NCBI GenBank assembly: GCA_030594585.1
Contig: JAUVEX010000061.1
Location: forward strand, 1-5,824
Length of the DNA stretch: 5,824 nucleotides
Direction of reading: 5' to 3'
Source: an archaeon
GTDB taxonomy: Archaea; EX4484-52; B79-G9
This document shows, piece after piece, positions 5,602 to 5,824 of the stretch. Below the pieces are notes generated by a model that saw only the letters and a program-made list of their open reading frames with translations, had not been told where the DNA came from and made no database searches. Every line of letters starts with the position of its first letter. Positions within the stretch are counted from its first letter, which is position 1. The translations under genes were made by a program, and so were the position numbers.

Positions 5602-5824
5602 TTATGCTTTTGCTATGGTTGTGGCTGGTTTATAACGGAATTTTTCGCTTCCTTCTTTAATCTGCCCTATTATCGCTGCCTGTCTATCGACACCATCTAA
5701 AGCATACCTGAAATTATCATTCACATATTTTACAACTTCATCTGCAACATCCTTCTCTACTGTAACTGTGAAACCAACGCCCATATTAAACGCTTCAAAC
5801 AGACCTTCTTCAGTAACATATGGT
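5602..5824 (-). CDS. purM: Phosphoribosylformylglycinamidine cyclo-ligase (AIR synthetase), C-terminal part
   Basis: Only the last 73 codons are inside the window; the frame is open to the right edge and the rest lies beyond it. PurM converts FGAM plus ATP into AIR, ADP and phosphate, the step of de novo purine synthesis that closes the imidazole ring. The visible part carries the diagnostic motif FEAFNMGVGF, equivalent to the FRTFNxGVGM region in the family's C-terminal domain, followed by TVTVEKDVADEVVKYV and the late AAIIGQIKEG segment, where the family usually has a similar IG-x-I/V-x-x-G turn. The protein ends shortly after, as PurM normally does. An ATG at 5784 lies inside this conserved motif and is an internal methionine, not the start. 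The gene converges on topA with 24 bp between the stop codons. Its presence suggests the organism makes its own purines. Other members of the superfamily (PurL, ThiL, SelD) fit the motif less well. Confidence 0.88.
   Translation of the reverse strand, partial: PYVTEEGLFEAFNMGVGFTVTVEKDVADEVVKYVNDNFRYALDGVDRQAAIIGQIKEGSEKFRYKPATTIAKA

Overview
The window looks like chromosomal DNA from an AT-rich archaeon. The evidence is an archaeal-type tyrosyl-tRNA synthetase, an archaeal-type topoisomerase IA with two C-terminal Cys4 zinc motifs, and BRE/TATA-like promoters placed about 24-33 bp upstream of start codons. Several mRNAs appear leaderless or nearly so. Bacterial -35/-10 promoters and strong Shine-Dalgarno sites are mostly absent. 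The lineage cannot be fixed from the sequence. An uncultivated euryarchaeal or DPANN-like archaeon would fit, and the purine-synthesis gene argues against the most reduced host-dependent types, but this is inference.

Layout from left to right: a TATA-like promoter and Shine-Dalgarno site lead into tyrS (+, 54-1022). It converges, with a 16-bp gap, on an unrecognised 310-aa coiled-coil/winged-helix protein (-, 1039-1971). That gene is divergent from serS (+, 2057-3346) across an 85-bp promoter region. A 170-bp T-rich intergenic stretch then leads to a strong TATA box and topA (+, 3517-5577). topA converges, with a 24-bp gap, on the 3' end of purM (-, 5602 to the window edge).

Four of the five genes are housekeeping: charging of tRNA-Tyr and tRNA-Ser, DNA topology, and purine synthesis. 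Each appears to have its own promoter, so this is a row of single-gene units and not an operon. No mobile element, CRISPR array, tRNA or rRNA was seen.

The one unexplained part is the middle gene. It encodes a hydrophobic N-terminal tip, a long helical/coiled-coil region, a repeat-rich Asn/Leu/Thr/Lys linker, and a C-terminal winged-helix DNA-binding domain. About 200 bp of DNA encoding the linker (1324-1528) is dense with the 7-mer ACTAAAC and its reverse complement GTTTAGT, in both orientations and more than one reading frame. It also holds in-frame tandem duplications, five GTTAAC palindromes and an 8-bp-arm inverted repeat. This is the best candidate for something new, either self-embedded binding sites for the regulator or a length-variable linker, but the sequence alone cannot decide.
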